This document shows, piece after piece, positions 8,719 through 18,001 of a DNA stretch of 64,000 nucleotides. Position numbers and translations under genes: made by a program. Position 1 is the stretch's first letter. Every line of letters begins with the position of its first letter. Source of the DNA: an uncultured Prevotella sp. (GTDB lineage Bacteria > Bacteroidota > Bacteroidia > Bacteroidales > Bacteroidaceae); contig CALBLK010000007.1 of assembly GCA_937895845.1 (NCBI GenBank), positions 1 through 64,000 on the forward strand, written 5' to 3'. The notes beneath the pieces were generated by a model. That model was not told where the DNA came from. It worked only from the letters and a program-made list of their open reading frames with translations, and searched no databases.

Positions 8719-9585
8719 ATGATGAGTTCTATTTTAATCGCAGTCGTGGCTTTGGGTGTCATTGGACTTATAGCAGCAGTAGTGCTATTCGTCTGCTCCC
8801 GTAAGTTCGCTGTGAAAGAGGATCCTAGATTACAGCAAGTTGCAGCCCTTCTGCCACAGGCTAATTGCGGTGGGTGCGGCTTCCCTGGCTGTGGCGGCTT
8901 GGCTGATGCGTTGGTCAAGGGCGCAGACCGAGGTAGCATAGAGGGTCTCGCGTGTCCTGTCGGTGGCAAGGCAGTGATGGATAGCGTGGCCAGTCTCTTG
9001 GGAATGGCTGTTGCCAATGCAGAACCCAAGGTTGCCGTAGTCCGCTGTAACGGTAGCTGTGCCTATCGTCCTAAGACGGCTGTTTATTCGGGACTTCGCA
9101 CTTGTAATGCCATGAATGCATGTGGTGTTGGCGAAACGGCGTGCGGCTATGGCTGCCTGGGCTGTGGCGATTGTGTCACAGTATGCCAATTTGGGGCAAT
9201 CAGTGTCAATCCGGAGACGGGGCTTGCCGAGGTCGATGACGAAAAATGTACCTCCTGCGGAGCTTGTGTCAAGGTCTGTCCGCGCCACCTCATAGAGTTG
9301 CGCAAGAAGGGGCCGAAGAGTCGCAGGGTTTATGTCGGATGCTCTAGCCATGACAAGGGAGCTGTTGCCATGAAAGCTTGTAAGGTGGCATGCATTGGTT
9401 GCGGAAAGTGTGAGAAGGAATGCCCGTTTGGCGCCATAACAGTAAGCGACAATCTTTCCTATATTGAACCAGACAAATGTCGTCTCTGCCGCAAGTGCGA
9501 GAAGGTGTGTCCCACCCACGCCATTGTGGCAGTCAACTTCCCAATGCCTAAAGTAGAACCTAAAACAATGGAGACTATCCAATGA
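8719..9585 (+). CDS. rnfB: Rnf complex subunit B (multi-cluster ferredoxin-like)
   Basis: RnfB receives electrons from ferredoxin in the ion-pumping Rnf complex. It has an N-terminal membrane helix (about 4-26) and an iron-sulphur domain with Cys50, Cys53, Cys58 and Cys79. Four CxxCxxCxxxC motifs follow, at Cys146-156, 177-187, 225-235 and 254-264. E. coli RsxB has only two, so this is the extended form, with room for about five [4Fe-4S] clusters. The stop overlaps the start of rnfC by four bases (ATGA), indicating translational coupling. Confidence 0.96.
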   Translation: MMSSILIAVVALGVIGLIAAVVLFVCSRKFAVKEDPRLQQVAALLPQANCGGCGFPGCGGLADALVKGADRGSIEGLACPVGGKAVMDSVASLLGMAVANAEPKVAVVRCNGSCAYRPKTAVYSGLRTCNAMNACGVGETACGYGCLGCGDCVTVCQFGAISVNPETGLAEVDDEKCTSCGACVKVCPRHLIELRKKGPKSRRVYVGCSSHDKGAVAMKACKVACIGCGKCEKECPFGAITVSDNLSYIEPDKCRLCRKCEKVCPTHAIVAVNFPMPKVEPKTMETIQ

Positions 9586-10934
9586 AGACCAGAACATTTA
9601 GAATCGGAGGAATACATCCGAATGATAATAAACTCACCCAAGACATACCAACCAAGGTGGCTCCCCTCCCCAAACAGGCGGTGTTTCCCTTGTCACAGCA
9701 TATCGGAGCGCCCGCAAAGCCCATTGTCGCCAAGGGAGACAAAGTCAAAGTTGGCACCATGCTGGCTGAGGCTGGTGGCTTTGTCTCAGCCCCAATTTAT
9801 TCGTCTGTCTCAGGCACAGTGGCTAAGATAGACACGGCTTACGATGCCTCAGGTTATCGCAAGCCGGCTATCATTGTCAACGTTGAGGGCGATGACTGGG
9901 AAGATACCATAGACCGCAGTGACAAGTTAGAGACGGTAGAGACTCACCCCGAGCTGACCCCCGAGGAAATCATAGAACGCGTCAAAGTGGCTGGCGTAAC
10001 CGGTATGGGGGGTGCTGGCTTTCCAACCTTTATCAAACTTTGTCCTCCGCCTACGGCCAAAGCAGAGTGCGTGATTATCAATGCAGTAGAATGTGAGCCC
10101 TATATCACGGCTGACTATCGGCTGATGATGGAGCATGCCGATGAGATATTGGTCGGGCTTGACCTCTTGATGAAGGCGGTCAAGGTAGAAAAAGGCTATA
10201 TTGGCATTGAAACGAACAAGCCTGAGGCCATAGAACTGTTGACACAGAAGACGGCGGACAACCCGCGCGTAGAGGTCGTCCCCTTGAAGCAGCGCTATCC
10301 GCAGGGCGGAGAAAAACAGTTGGTCGACGCTGTCATACACCGTCAGGTTCCCGCACCTCCAGCCATTCCGGTCAGTGTCGGAGCCATTGTTCAAAATGTC
10401 GGAACGGCCTACGCTGTCTATGAGGCTGTGATGAAGCGCAAACCTCTTTTTGAGCGTTATACAACCGTAACGGGAAAGCTGCTTGCCCATCCTGGTAATT
10501 TTTTGGTGCGCATGGGAACTCCGATGAAAGATTTGCTTGACCTTTGTGGCGGTATCCCCGAGGGAGAGCACAAGCTGTTGGCTGGAGGGCCGATGATGGG
10601 AAAGGCTCTGCCTACCGCGGATGTCCCTGTGTGCAAGGGAACGAACAGCGTCACTCTGATCAGCGGAAGCGAGGCCGTTCGCAAGGAAGTGGAGCCTTGC
10701 ATTCGTTGTGCCAAGTGTGTCAATGCCTGTCCTATGGGACTTGAACCCTACCTGCTTGCTGCCCTGTCTGCCAAGAGAAGATGGGACAGGGTAGAGGCGG
10801 AGGATGTCACCTCGTGTATTGAATGTGGCTCATGCCAGTATAGCTGCCCCTCCAACCGTCCCATCCTTGACAACATCCGTCTGGGAAAAGCGACGGTGAT
10901 GGGACTTATTCGTGCCCGTAACGCTAAGAAGTAA
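9582..10934 (+). CDS. rnfC: Rnf complex subunit C (NADH-binding)
   Basis: RnfC is the peripheral flavin/NADH-binding subunit, related to NuoF. The 450 residues contain an N-terminal barrel-sandwich-like domain, the glycine-rich loop GVTGMGGAGFPT (about 141-152) for FMN/NADH, and two [4Fe-4S] motifs at Cys373/376/379/383 and Cys412/415/418/422. The C-terminal extension seen in some proteobacterial RnfC proteins is absent. rnfD starts 32 bases later. Confidence 0.96.
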   Translation: MKTRTFRIGGIHPNDNKLTQDIPTKVAPLPKQAVFPLSQHIGAPAKPIVAKGDKVKVGTMLAEAGGFVSAPIYSSVSGTVAKIDTAYDASGYRKPAIIVNVEGDDWEDTIDRSDKLETVETHPELTPEEIIERVKVAGVTGMGGAGFPTFIKLCPPPTAKAECVIINAVECEPYITADYRLMMEHADEILVGLDLLMKAVKVEKGYIGIETNKPEAIELLTQKTADNPRVEVVPLKQRYPQGGEKQLVDAVIHRQVPAPPAIPVSVGAIVQNVGTAYAVYEAVMKRKPLFERYTTVTGKLLAHPGNFLVRMGTPMKDLLDLCGGIPEGEHKLLAGGPMMGKALPTADVPVCKGTNSVTLISGSEAVRKEVEPCIRCAKCVNACPMGLEPYLLAALSAKRRWDRVEAEDVTSCIECGSCQYSCPSNRPILDNIRLGKATVMGLIRARNAKK

Positions 10935-10966
10935 ACAAGTCAAAAATATACTTTATTCGTATTCCA

Positions 10967-11962
10967 ATGGGAAAATTCATTGTATCTTTATCCCCTCATG
11001 CCCATGGCACCGACACTGTCGGACGCAATATGTATGGTGTGCTGATAGCCCTCCTGCCAGCCTTGTTGGTGTCGTTCTACTTTTTTGGCATAGGCTCGGC
11101 TATTGTGTGTGCAAGTAGCATGCTGTCCTGTGTTTTCTTCGAGTGGGCCATCAATCGTTTTATTCTTCGTAACCCTCGCAACACGGTGCTTGATGGGTCT
11201 GCTATGCTGACCGGTCTGCTTCTGGGGTTTAATTTGCCGTCCAATCTTCCTGTCTGGATTGTTGCCATTGGAGCCCTGGTAGCCATAGGTGTCGGAAAGA
11301 TGACTTTTGGCGGCTTGGGTTGCAACCTGTTCAACCCTGCCTTGGTAGGCCGCTGCTTTCTTCTGGTAAGCTTTCCCGCGCAGATGACGTCATGGCCAGT
11401 GGCAGGACAACTCACTTCCTATCTCGATGCCGAAACCGGTGCTACGCCACTGGCAGTGATGAAATGGGCCATCAAAAGTGGAGACCCGTCCGTGCTCACC
11501 CAGCTGCCAGATGCGTGGCATCTGCTCGTCGGGCATACGGCTGACGGTGCTGGCACGATAGGCGAGGTCTGCGCTCTGGCACTCCTGATTGGGTTCGCAT
11601 ATATGCTATGGCGTAGGATTATCACGTGGCATATTCCTGTCAGCATCTTAGGAACTGTGCTTGTATTGAGCGGACTGCTTCACATTGCAAGTCCTGTTTA
11701 TGCCGACCCGCTGACCGTCCTGTTTAGTGGCGGACTGATGCTGGGCGCCATCTTTATGGCTACCGACTATGTCACTTCGCCCATGAGCGCCCGCGGACAG
11801 CTTGTCTATGGCGTTGGAATCGGCGTGCTTACGGTGGTCATTCGTAACTGGGGTGCCTATCCAGAGGGCATGTCATTTGCAATCTTGATTATGAATGCTT
11901 TCACCCCACTCATCAACACTTATATAAAACCTAAAAGATTCGGGGAGGTAGTTAAGAAATGA
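10967..11962 (+). CDS. rnfD: Rnf complex subunit D
   Basis: An integral membrane subunit related to NqrB, with about nine hydrophobic segments in 331 residues. The TGAT motif at 157-160 marks the covalent FMN attachment threonine (Thr160). It takes part in electron transfer linked to Na+ or H+ translocation. Its stop overlaps the rnfG start by four bases. Confidence 0.95.
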   Translation: MGKFIVSLSPHAHGTDTVGRNMYGVLIALLPALLVSFYFFGIGSAIVCASSMLSCVFFEWAINRFILRNPRNTVLDGSAMLTGLLLGFNLPSNLPVWIVAIGALVAIGVGKMTFGGLGCNLFNPALVGRCFLLVSFPAQMTSWPVAGQLTSYLDAETGATPLAVMKWAIKSGDPSVLTQLPDAWHLLVGHTADGAGTIGEVCALALLIGFAYMLWRRIITWHIPVSILGTVLVLSGLLHIASPVYADPLTVLFSGGLMLGAIFMATDYVTSPMSARGQLVYGVGIGVLTVVIRNWGAYPEGMSFAILIMNAFTPLINTYIKPKRFGEVVKK

Positions 11963-12609
11963 AAAAGTTAGAATCCTCACTTAAAAATATGGTGATTGTC
12001 CTTGTCACGGTGGCTGTTGTTAGCGGTGGCCTTCTGGCATGGGTCAATCAGGTTACTGCCGGTCCAATCAGCCAGCAAGACAAAATGGCACTGGCCAATG
12101 GCATCAAGCGTGTGATGGGCACATCCGAGATGACTGTGGTGAGCAGCGATTCGGTCACCCAGCCATTTGATGGAAAAAGTCAGACATTCATAGTCCATAA
12201 AGCCAATGATGCCCGCGGCCATTTCTTGGGAGCTGCTGTCGAAAGCAGCACGATGGGCTTTGGCGGTGAACTTAAAGTCCTTGTTGGGTTTGATGCTGAA
12301 GGAAAGGTTTTGGGCTACACCATACTCCAGCATTCCGAGACACCGGGCTTGGGGGCTAAGGTTGACACTTGGTTTCAGCAAGACGGTAAGGGGTGTATTG
12401 TGGGCAGGAGTATGAAAGACCACCCCACACTTGTGGTTAGCAAGGATGGTGGTGATATAGATGCCATTACAGCCTCAACCATCACTTCGCGGGCATTCCT
12501 TAAGGCTGTGAGCCAGGCCTATTCCGTTTATGCCGGACAGTATGCCAAGGATTCGGCCGACAGTGTGACCGTGGATGGGCTCTCTGGCGCTTCGCAGCTG
12601 CATAAGTGA
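11959..12609 (+). CDS. rnfG: Rnf complex subunit G
   Basis: RnfG is anchored by one N-terminal helix (about 9-29) and carries an extracytoplasmic FMN-binding domain related to NqrC. The covalent flavin motif reads ITASTITS, with Thr174 at the attachment position; the usual SGAT is varied to TAST. The segment QHSETPGLGAKV (about 124-135) is a further family hallmark. 216 residues is normal length. Confidence 0.94.
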   Translation: MKKLESSLKNMVIVLVTVAVVSGGLLAWVNQVTAGPISQQDKMALANGIKRVMGTSEMTVVSSDSVTQPFDGKSQTFIVHKANDARGHFLGAAVESSTMGFGGELKVLVGFDAEGKVLGYTILQHSETPGLGAKVDTWFQQDGKGCIVGRSMKDHPTLVVSKDGGDIDAITASTITSRAFLKAVSQAYSVYAGQYAKDSADSVTVDGLSGASQLHK

Positions 12610-12646
12610 CAACCGGTTGAAATTAGATGAACTAAAGTATTTGAAG

Positions 12647-13234
12647 ATGATGAATTATCTGAATATCATAAAGAATGGAGTTATCAAGGAGAATCCAACC
12701 TTTGTCCTCCTTTTGGGTATGTGCCCGACGCTGGCCACAACAACCTCTGCCATCAATGGCATGTCAATGGGGCTGGCCACCATGTTTGTGCTTATCTGTT
12801 CTAATGTGGCGGTCTCGCTCATTAAGAACCTTACACCGGACAAGGTGCGAATACCAGTGTTTGTTGTTGTAATCGCCTCTTTTGTCACCGTGCTCCAGAT
12901 GTGTATGAAAGCTTATTTGCCGGACATCAACAAGTCACTTGGTATTTTTATCCCCTTGATTGTCGTAAACTGTATCATTCTAGGGCGCGCTGAGGCTTTC
13001 GCCTGCAAGAATGGGCCGCTGCCGAGCTTTTTTGACGGCCTGGGAATTGGCTTGGGCTTCACACTTGGTCTCACACTGTTGGGCTCTGTTCGTGAACTTT
13101 TGGGCGGAGGGTCGCTTTTCGGCGTTACCTTGTTGCCCGAGACTTGCAACATCCTGTTGTTTGTCTTGCCTCCTGGAGCCTTCCTAACATTGGGCTATCT
13201 CATCGCTATTGTTAATCAATTCAAGAAGTCATAA
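12647..13234 (+). CDS. rnfE: Rnf complex subunit E
   Basis: A polytopic membrane subunit of about 195 residues with the typical start NIIKNGVIKENPTFVLLLGMCPTLA. The ATG at 12647 (or the adjacent one at 12650) is chosen; an open frame runs back into rnfG but without family sequence. RnfE and RnfA are homologous, inversely oriented membrane halves of the ion path. rnfA begins two bases after the stop. Confidence 0.95.
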   Translation: MMNYLNIIKNGVIKENPTFVLLLGMCPTLATTTSAINGMSMGLATMFVLICSNVAVSLIKNLTPDKVRIPVFVVVIASFVTVLQMCMKAYLPDINKSLGIFIPLIVVNCIILGRAEAFACKNGPLPSFFDGLGIGLGFTLGLTLLGSVRELLGGGSLFGVTLLPETCNILLFVLPPGAFLTLGYLIAIVNQFKKS

Positions 13235-13236
13235 CT

Positions 13237-13839
13237 ATGGAATATCTTTTGATTTTTATCTCGGCCATTTTTGTTAATAACATTGTCCTTTCCCAGTTTT
13301 TAGGCATCTGCCCTTTTCTGGGAGTTTCCAAGAAGGTAGAGACTGCGCTGGGCATGAGTGCGGCGGTGGCCTTTGTGCTTACCTTGTCCACCATAGTCAC
13401 CTTTGTTCTGCAGAAGTTTGTGCTTGACGCATTTGGCTTGCAGTATCTCCAGACAATAGCCTTTATCTTGGTTATTGCAGCTTTGGTGCAGATGGTGGAG
13501 ATTGTGATGAAAAAGGTTTCTCCCGCGCTTTACCAGGCTTTGGGTATCTTTCTTCCCCTGATTACAACCAACTGTGCCGTGCTTGGCGTGGCCATCCTTG
13601 TCATCCAGAAAGACTTCTTGCTGCTGCAGAGTGTTGTCTATGCATTTTCCTCGGCCCTTGGCTTCGGACTCTCACTGACAGTATTTGCCGGCATGCGTGA
13701 ACAGCTTGAGCTGGTCAATGTGCCCAAGGGAATGCGCGGAACCGCTATCGTCCTCGTCTCGGCAGGCCTGCTCAGTCTGGCCTTCATGGGCTTTTCCGGG
13801 GTTGACGGCGGTCTCCGCCAGCTTTTGTTGGGCGAGTGA
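13237..13839 (+). CDS. rnfA: Rnf complex subunit A
   Basis: A 200-residue membrane protein with about six helices, starting with the family signature YLLIFISAIFVNNIVLSQFLG. Together with RnfE it forms the membrane core where an iron-sulphur centre is thought to sit. It is the last Rnf gene; galE follows after 44 bases. Confidence 0.96.
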   Translation: MEYLLIFISAIFVNNIVLSQFLGICPFLGVSKKVETALGMSAAVAFVLTLSTIVTFVLQKFVLDAFGLQYLQTIAFILVIAALVQMVEIVMKKVSPALYQALGIFLPLITTNCAVLGVAILVIQKDFLLLQSVVYAFSSALGFGLSLTVFAGMREQLELVNVPKGMRGTAIVLVSAGLLSLAFMGFSGVDGGLRQLLLGE

Positions 13840-13883
13840 AATAGAGTTGGGATTTACTACATTATCAACTAAATACATTAGCT

Positions 13884-14921
13884 ATGAAACAAACTATTTT
13901 AGTGACTGGTGGAACGGGCTTCATAGGCTCGCACACCACCGTAGAACTTCAAAACGCGGGTTACAAGGTTGTCATTGTTGACAACTTGTCCAATTCCCAG
14001 GCAAGCGTGGTCGACGGTATTGAGAAAATCACAGGCGTCCGCCCCGCTTTCGAAAAGGTTGACTGTTGTGACAAAGATGCGCTTGACGCCGTCTTTTCCA
14101 AGTATCCTGACATCTCGGGCATTATCCATTTTGCCGCAAGCAAGGCTGTCGGCGAGAGCGTTGAGAAACCCCTTCTTTATTATCGCAACAACATTGTGAG
14201 CCTTATCAACCTGCTTGAACTCATGCCCAAGCATCATGTCAAGGGCATCATTTTCTCCAGCAGTTGCACGGTTTACGGACAGCCAGACCCTGAAAATCTT
14301 CCTGTCAGTGAGGATGCTCCTATCAAACCGGCAGAGAGCCCTTATGGAAACACCAAGCAGATTAACGAGGAAATTATCCGTGACACCATCAAGAGCGGTC
14401 AGCCCATCAAGGCCATCCTGCTGCGCTATTTCAACCCGATAGGCTCTCATCCCTCTGCTATCATAGGCGAGATGCCCAATGGCGTGCCTATGAACCTGAT
14501 ACCTTATGTCACGCAGACAGCCATGGGCATCAGAAAGGAACTGAAGATTTTCGGTAACGACTATAACACACCCGATGGAACTTGCATCCGTTACTATATC
14601 TATGTTGTTGACCTGGCCAAGGCGCATGTCAAGGCTATGGAGCGTGTGCTTGACACGGACAATGATTCGCTTGAGGTCTTCAATGTTGGCACGGGAAAGG
14701 GTGTGAGCACCAAGGAGATTGTTGACGCTTTCGAGCGTGCCACCGGCGTAAAGCTCAACTGGACTTATGCTCCGCGCCGCGCAGGTGACATTGAGAAGGT
14801 TTGGGCAAATCCCAAGAAAGCCAATGACGTGTTGGGCTGGCATGCTGAGACCAGTCTTGATGACACTTTGCGCTCTGCCTGGAACTGGCAGAAGCACCTT
14901 CGTGAGGAGCACATCCAATAA
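13884..14921 (+). CDS. galE: UDP-glucose 4-epimerase
   Basis: GalE interconverts UDP-glucose and UDP-galactose. This 345-residue SDR-family protein has the NAD-binding GGTGFIGS motif at 9-16, catalytic serines in SSSCTVYG (about 125-132) and the YxxxK pair Tyr154/Lys158. It follows rnfA by 44 bases and probably shares the rnf transcript, a pairing I recall from Bacteroides. A terminator lies directly downstream. Confidence 0.96.
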   Translation: MKQTILVTGGTGFIGSHTTVELQNAGYKVVIVDNLSNSQASVVDGIEKITGVRPAFEKVDCCDKDALDAVFSKYPDISGIIHFAASKAVGESVEKPLLYYRNNIVSLINLLELMPKHHVKGIIFSSSCTVYGQPDPENLPVSEDAPIKPAESPYGNTKQINEEIIRDTIKSGQPIKAILLRYFNPIGSHPSAIIGEMPNGVPMNLIPYVTQTAMGIRKELKIFGNDYNTPDGTCIRYYIYVVDLAKAHVKAMERVLDTDNDSLEVFNVGTGKGVSTKEIVDAFERATGVKLNWTYAPRRAGDIEKVWANPKKANDVLGWHAETSLDDTLRSAWNWQKHLREEHIQ

Positions 14922-14945
14922 CCTGTCTTGTCGCAGACATCTCTT

Positions 14946-14980
14946 GCCCTGGCTGTTTGGCCGGGGCTTTTTATTTTTTA
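14946..14980 (+). terminator. Rho-independent terminator after galE
   Basis: GCCCTGGC and GCCGGGGC form an eight-pair stem (one G-T wobble) around a six-base loop, followed by TTTTTATTTTTT. It ends the rnf-galE transcript. Confidence 0.85.
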
Positions 14981-15015
14981 TGGCGTAAGTTTTGGCACGG
15001 CATTGGGCTTGGCGG

Positions 15016-15924
15016 TCATTTTATGGTCACGCGGTAGTAGGTAGCCCCATAGCCAAACCAATAGCCAAGTCCGCCCTTGACGTTGCCTTCAAGATTGTTT
15101 GTCACGGGAAACAGCGGGTTGCGCGAGAGGTCGGCCATGTCCTCAAAGGCGCGCCAGTAGCGGTAGGCATCGTCGCCAATGTGCGCCAGCTTCACAACAA
15201 CGCTGCTGCCTGTGGTGAAGTAGGGGGTGAAGTGCTGGGCGGAATAAAGTCTTCCCCGGTTCACGCTAATCTCTCCGCTGGGGGGCAGCAGGTCTGTCCT
15301 GGTCAGCCCGAGGTAGGCTGACCTATATCCGTACGGTGCCCCCAGGACGTGTGTGAACAGCTTGTATTTGCGATCCTCCGTGCGTGGGTCGTTGATGTAG
15401 GCATAGAGCTGGCGCAGGGTGTCCGAGGTTGCGGTGCCGGCAATGCGGAACGAGTCTATTGTGGCAGGCTGCGGTATGGTGGTCACGGCCTCGGCGTGGG
15501 TGCCGTCGGTGCAGTCAACTGTCAGACGGTAGGTCTTGCCCGGCTCACCTCTCATCTCGGTCGTAGTGTAGACGTATGGCGGGTAGTAGAACTTGTCCTT
15601 GTGTCCGGTGAGCACCACCTCGCGCTCGCCATCGCTGACAGTCACTCTGGCCCAGCGCACCAGATAGCTTTCCAGCTGTTCCAGGCTCTGGTATTTGCCT
15701 GTGACAACTATGGGCCTGGTGAGTGTCACCACCGGGAAGCGGCCGCTGTCTATCCATCCCTCCACAACGATGCCTGCCGGGTCGCTTGACTGCAAGCTGT
15801 CGCCGTTGCAGCCGGCCGTGACGGCCACGGTCATGACTGCCAATGCTGCGAGCGCGAGCGCACTGTGAGGCCTGTGTGCTGCGGGTGTCGGGCGTGTTGC
15901 TTTCTGAACTTTTCTCTGGATCAT
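15016..15924 (-). CDS. DUF4249 outer-membrane-associated lipoprotein
   Basis: A 302-residue predicted lipoprotein with a long basic N-region, a hydrophobic stretch and the lipobox VTAGC (Cys39). The rest matches DUF4249: the GIVVEGWIDSG opening, the TVSDGEREVVLTG strand, PGKTYRLTV, and the C-terminal YWFGYGATYYRV. DUF4249 proteins are usually encoded next to a TonB-dependent receptor, as here (22-base gap), and are thought to be its surface partner. The ligand is unknown. Base composition is GC-rich compared with the flanking core genes. Confidence 0.82.
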   Translation of the reverse strand: MIQRKVQKATRPTPAAHRPHSALALAALAVMTVAVTAGCNGDSLQSSDPAGIVVEGWIDSGRFPVVTLTRPIVVTGKYQSLEQLESYLVRWARVTVSDGEREVVLTGHKDKFYYPPYVYTTTEMRGEPGKTYRLTVDCTDGTHAEAVTTIPQPATIDSFRIAGTATSDTLRQLYAYINDPRTEDRKYKLFTHVLGAPYGYRSAYLGLTRTDLLPPSGEISVNRGRLYSAQHFTPYFTTGSSVVVKLAHIGDDAYRYWRAFEDMADLSRNPLFPVTNNLEGNVKGGLGYWFGYGATYYRVTIK

Positions 15925-15946
15925 GGTAGGGTGAGGGTCGCGGGGG

Positions 15947-17992
15947 TTAGAAATTTTGGTAATAGCTCACTGAGGGCAGCACGGGCAGTATGAACCGGTA
16001 GGGCTTGTAGGCAAAGCCATTCTTGTAAACCTTGAGGCGGCGGAATATGTCGTTGCTGTGCATAGTGGCGTTGTAGAGTGAGAAGTTGATGCCGCGCCGC
16101 TTGCCGTTCCGCGCGCAGAAGTCGTAGTTGGCCGAAAGGTCCAAGCGCAGGTAGGGGTTGAGCCGTTCGCCGTTGTGTGGCCCGTATTCGGTCACGATGT
16201 TGCTGCTGATCAGGTAAAACCGCTTGATGCGGGTGTAGGGTGTGCCCGATGCCACCACGAGTGTGCCTCCGAAGCTCCAGTGGCGGTCCAGCCGGTAAGT
16301 CCCCACCATGTTCAGCTCGTGCGGCCGCTCGTGGTCGGCAGGATAGCTGCCCGCCAGTCTTGTCCCCGAAAAGTGGCGGCGCGCCCGGCTGTACGTGTAG
16401 CTCAGCCACCCTGTCAGCCGCCCTTTCCGTCGCTCAGCCATGAGGCACAGGCCATAGTTGTGCCCGCTGCCGCTTATCTGAGCCTTGTCAAGGCTGTAGT
16501 CAGAGAAGATGAAGTCAAAGGCGTTGCCGACATATTCCACCTGGTTTGCCAGCCGCTTGTAGTAAACCTCGGCAGAAACCCGCAGCGACCTGTCCCACAG
16601 ATAAGTGTCAAAGGTCAGCGAGGCACCGGTGACCCACTGTGGCGCATAGCGTTTGTCGGCGGCCATCATAAACTCTGTGGGCAGTCCTACCGACGAGAAT
16701 CCTGTGCGCAGCAGGTACTGGTGGCGCACGAGGCCATTGAGGGTGAGGCGCGTCTGCCTGCCCGCTGTCCACACCAGAGACAGCGTGGGGTCTGCACTGG
16801 CAAACGTCCGCTGGCTGCAGGTGCGGAACACGCTGGCCCGCAGGCCGCTTTCCAGCGCCAGGCGTGTGGTCAGGCCCAGTGTGTGGTCGGCGCTCACCGA
16901 CAGTTCGTGGGCATGCTGCCGCGGCTCGTTGTATGGCGTTGAGTTCCGTTGCCTGTCTGTCTCGGGACTTTGAGGCTGCAGGCTGTGCCAGCCATATTCC
17001 ATGCCGAGTGTCATACGGCTGAGTGCCAGTCGTCCGCGGTAGCCCACGGTGGTCACATCCGATGGCAGACTGAGGGCAAAGGTGGCCTGTTCCATCTTGA
17101 GCCGGTTGGCGTAGTGCGTGACATAGACGCACTGCTCGGCTTTCCAGCCTTGGCTTGACTGGTGGCGCCAGTGCACGGCGCCCATGGCATTTCCCCAGTC
17201 CATCCGGGTTGACAGCCCGTAGTCTGCCTCCTTGTAGCTCCCCCGGTCATTGCCGATGTAGGCATCCGCCCATACCGTGTTCCTGCGGTCTGGCTGGTAG
17301 CGGTAGGTCAGGTTGTAGTCACTGAAGAAGTAGCGCATCTGCTGTCCGTCAATCTTGAGCCAGCGCGAGTAGAGCAGGTTGAGGTATGCCGCGCGGGCTG
17401 AGACGGTGAACTGTGACTTGCAGCCCGCCGGCAGACGCAGTGTGCCTTGTGACGACATGGGACCGATGGCAATCTCGCCACTTGTGCGGCGTGCCAGCGT
17501 GTCCGCATGGTTCATGCTGAGCACACCGCCTATGCGGTTGGGCGCGAAGGCATGGCGGGGGCTTTTCTCCATGCTCATTGTGCTGTAGTGCGAGGGGTTG
17601 AAGATGGAGAAGAAGCCCAGCAGGTGGGCCACGTTGTAGAGTGGAACCCCCTCGATGCTCACCATGTTGTGGCTGTTGTCACAACCCTGGATGTGCAGTC
17701 CGGCGTCAAACTCCGAGTTGGACTGTATGCCAGGCATCAGCTGGGCGTAGCGCATGGGGTCGGCATTGCCCAGTATCTTGGGCATCTCGGCCATCATCTC
17801 CATGCTCATCACCTGCACACCGGCACTGTCTTGCAGGTATGAGCGCACGCGGTGCCCCCTCACCTGCACGTCGCGCAGGGCAATGCCGGCGCTGTCTGCC
17901 GGGCCTTGTGCCATGCTGCCCGTGACTGTCATGCCGACAGTCACAGGCAGCAGCAGTGACCGCAGAGCCTGTGCGGTGTGTGCTCGGTTCAC
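15947..17992 (-). CDS. TonB-dependent outer-membrane receptor
   Basis: A 681-residue receptor with a signal peptide (about 1-29), a plug domain (about 38-160, including LHIQGCDNSHNMVSIEGVPL) and a beta-barrel that ends in aromatic Phe. It lacks the CarboxypepD_reg-like N-terminal domain common in Bacteroidetes receptors, so it is short for the family. It lies between an unrecognised lipoprotein (9 bases upstream) and the DUF4249 lipoprotein, in one operon. No SusD-like gene is nearby, so a polysaccharide utilisation locus of the standard kind is unlikely. Substrate unknown. Confidence 0.88.
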   Translation of the reverse strand: MNRAHTAQALRSLLLPVTVGMTVTGSMAQGPADSAGIALRDVQVRGHRVRSYLQDSAGVQVMSMEMMAEMPKILGNADPMRYAQLMPGIQSNSEFDAGLHIQGCDNSHNMVSIEGVPLYNVAHLLGFFSIFNPSHYSTMSMEKSPRHAFAPNRIGGVLSMNHADTLARRTSGEIAIGPMSSQGTLRLPAGCKSQFTVSARAAYLNLLYSRWLKIDGQQMRYFFSDYNLTYRYQPDRRNTVWADAYIGNDRGSYKEADYGLSTRMDWGNAMGAVHWRHQSSQGWKAEQCVYVTHYANRLKMEQATFALSLPSDVTTVGYRGRLALSRMTLGMEYGWHSLQPQSPETDRQRNSTPYNEPRQHAHELSVSADHTLGLTTRLALESGLRASVFRTCSQRTFASADPTLSLVWTAGRQTRLTLNGLVRHQYLLRTGFSSVGLPTEFMMAADKRYAPQWVTGASLTFDTYLWDRSLRVSAEVYYKRLANQVEYVGNAFDFIFSDYSLDKAQISGSGHNYGLCLMAERRKGRLTGWLSYTYSRARRHFSGTRLAGSYPADHERPHELNMVGTYRLDRHWSFGGTLVVASGTPYTRIKRFYLISSNIVTEYGPHNGERLNPYLRLDLSANYDFCARNGKRRGINFSLYNATMHSNDIFRRLKVYKNGFAYKPYRFILPVLPSVSYYQNF

Positions 17993-18001
17993 GGTATCCC
18001 C

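Noticed and set aside
13899..14918. Long open frame on the minus strand across galE
   Set aside because: It is opposite an unmistakable GalE and has no recognisable family sequence; a shadow of biased codon use.
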